64,000 nucleotides of DNA, taken from positions 81,967,753 through 82,031,752 of the forward strand of contig NC_092087.1 in the NCBI RefSeq assembly GCF_045679555.1, read 5' to 3'. The stretch is from Salvelinus alpinus (taxonomy: Eukaryota > Chordata > Actinopteri > Salmoniformes > Salmonidae). A model generated the notes under the pieces. That model saw nothing but the letters and a program-made list of their open reading frames with translations, was not told the DNA's origin and ran no database searches. Of this stretch, positions 63,769 through 64,000 are shown piece after piece (the stretch's first letter is position 1; each line of letters begins with the position of its first letter). Made by a program: the position numbers and the translations under genes.

Positions 63769-64000
63769 CTATAGAGGAGTAGAAAGATACAAGACTGTGT
63801 TAGCCCGCTGAGTCAAAGTTTAGGCATTAGCTTGGGGAGCTAACACAAGTCTTTAGGTCTCAAGCAAGGTTTTAAATCAATCCTACCATAGTTTGATCGA
63901 CTGGGTTCTAACCTAGGCATTAGCTTGGGAAGCTAACGTGAGTCATCAGGTTTTGGATAGCCTGCATCTGACCTTCTTCATTCAAAGGTCCATTGTAATT

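Overview
This is vertebrate genomic DNA, most likely from a salmonid fish (trout, salmon or charr). Two spliced minus-strand genes are recognisable. The space around and inside them is filled with repeats typical of salmonids: Tc1-like transposons (one close to the Sleeping Beauty lineage), tRNA-derived HpaI-type SINEs, a non-LTR retrotransposon, several palindromic MITE families and very long (CA)n tracts. Intron-exon boundaries below were placed by hand from splice consensus, codon phase and family similarity.

Layout. 1-10.7 kb holds decayed Tc1 copies, a LINE remnant and microsatellites. 10.7-16.7 kb (minus) is a PDGF A-chain gene (pdgfa). It has six coding exons: signal peptide, propeptide ending in an RHKR furin site, cystine-knot growth-factor domain and a basic retention tail. 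16.7-32.5 kb is intergenic, with MITEs, a 43-bp minisatellite, a Sleeping-Beauty-like element and a pyrimidine minisatellite. 32.5-63.8 kb (minus) is a complement C3-type gene. I can place 32 consecutive coding exons, from the MG3/MG4 border to the stop codon; the 5' end lies beyond the window. The RRRR beta/alpha junction, C3a-like anaphylatoxin, MG6-7, CUB, thioester domain, MG8 and C345C are all present. There is no alpha-gamma processing insert, so C4 is disfavoured, and the thioester Cys and Gln remain, so C5 is disfavoured.

The most unusual signal is in the C3-like gene. Four introns are largely or partly filled by kilobase-scale tandem arrays whose unit carries a copy of the preceding exon's 3' end (about 3, 30, 35 or 84 bp) together with its 5' splice site. 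The true exon is followed by dozens of decoy donors: roughly 90-100, 47, 40 and 8 copies. A two-copy version of the same event sits at pdgfa exon 4, and smaller exon-fragment duplications occur at two more C3-like exons. The C3-like protein itself is atypical: its thioester motif reads GCVEQ instead of GCGEQ, Thr sits where the catalytic His is expected, and a Pro-Thr repeat lies after the C3a-like core.
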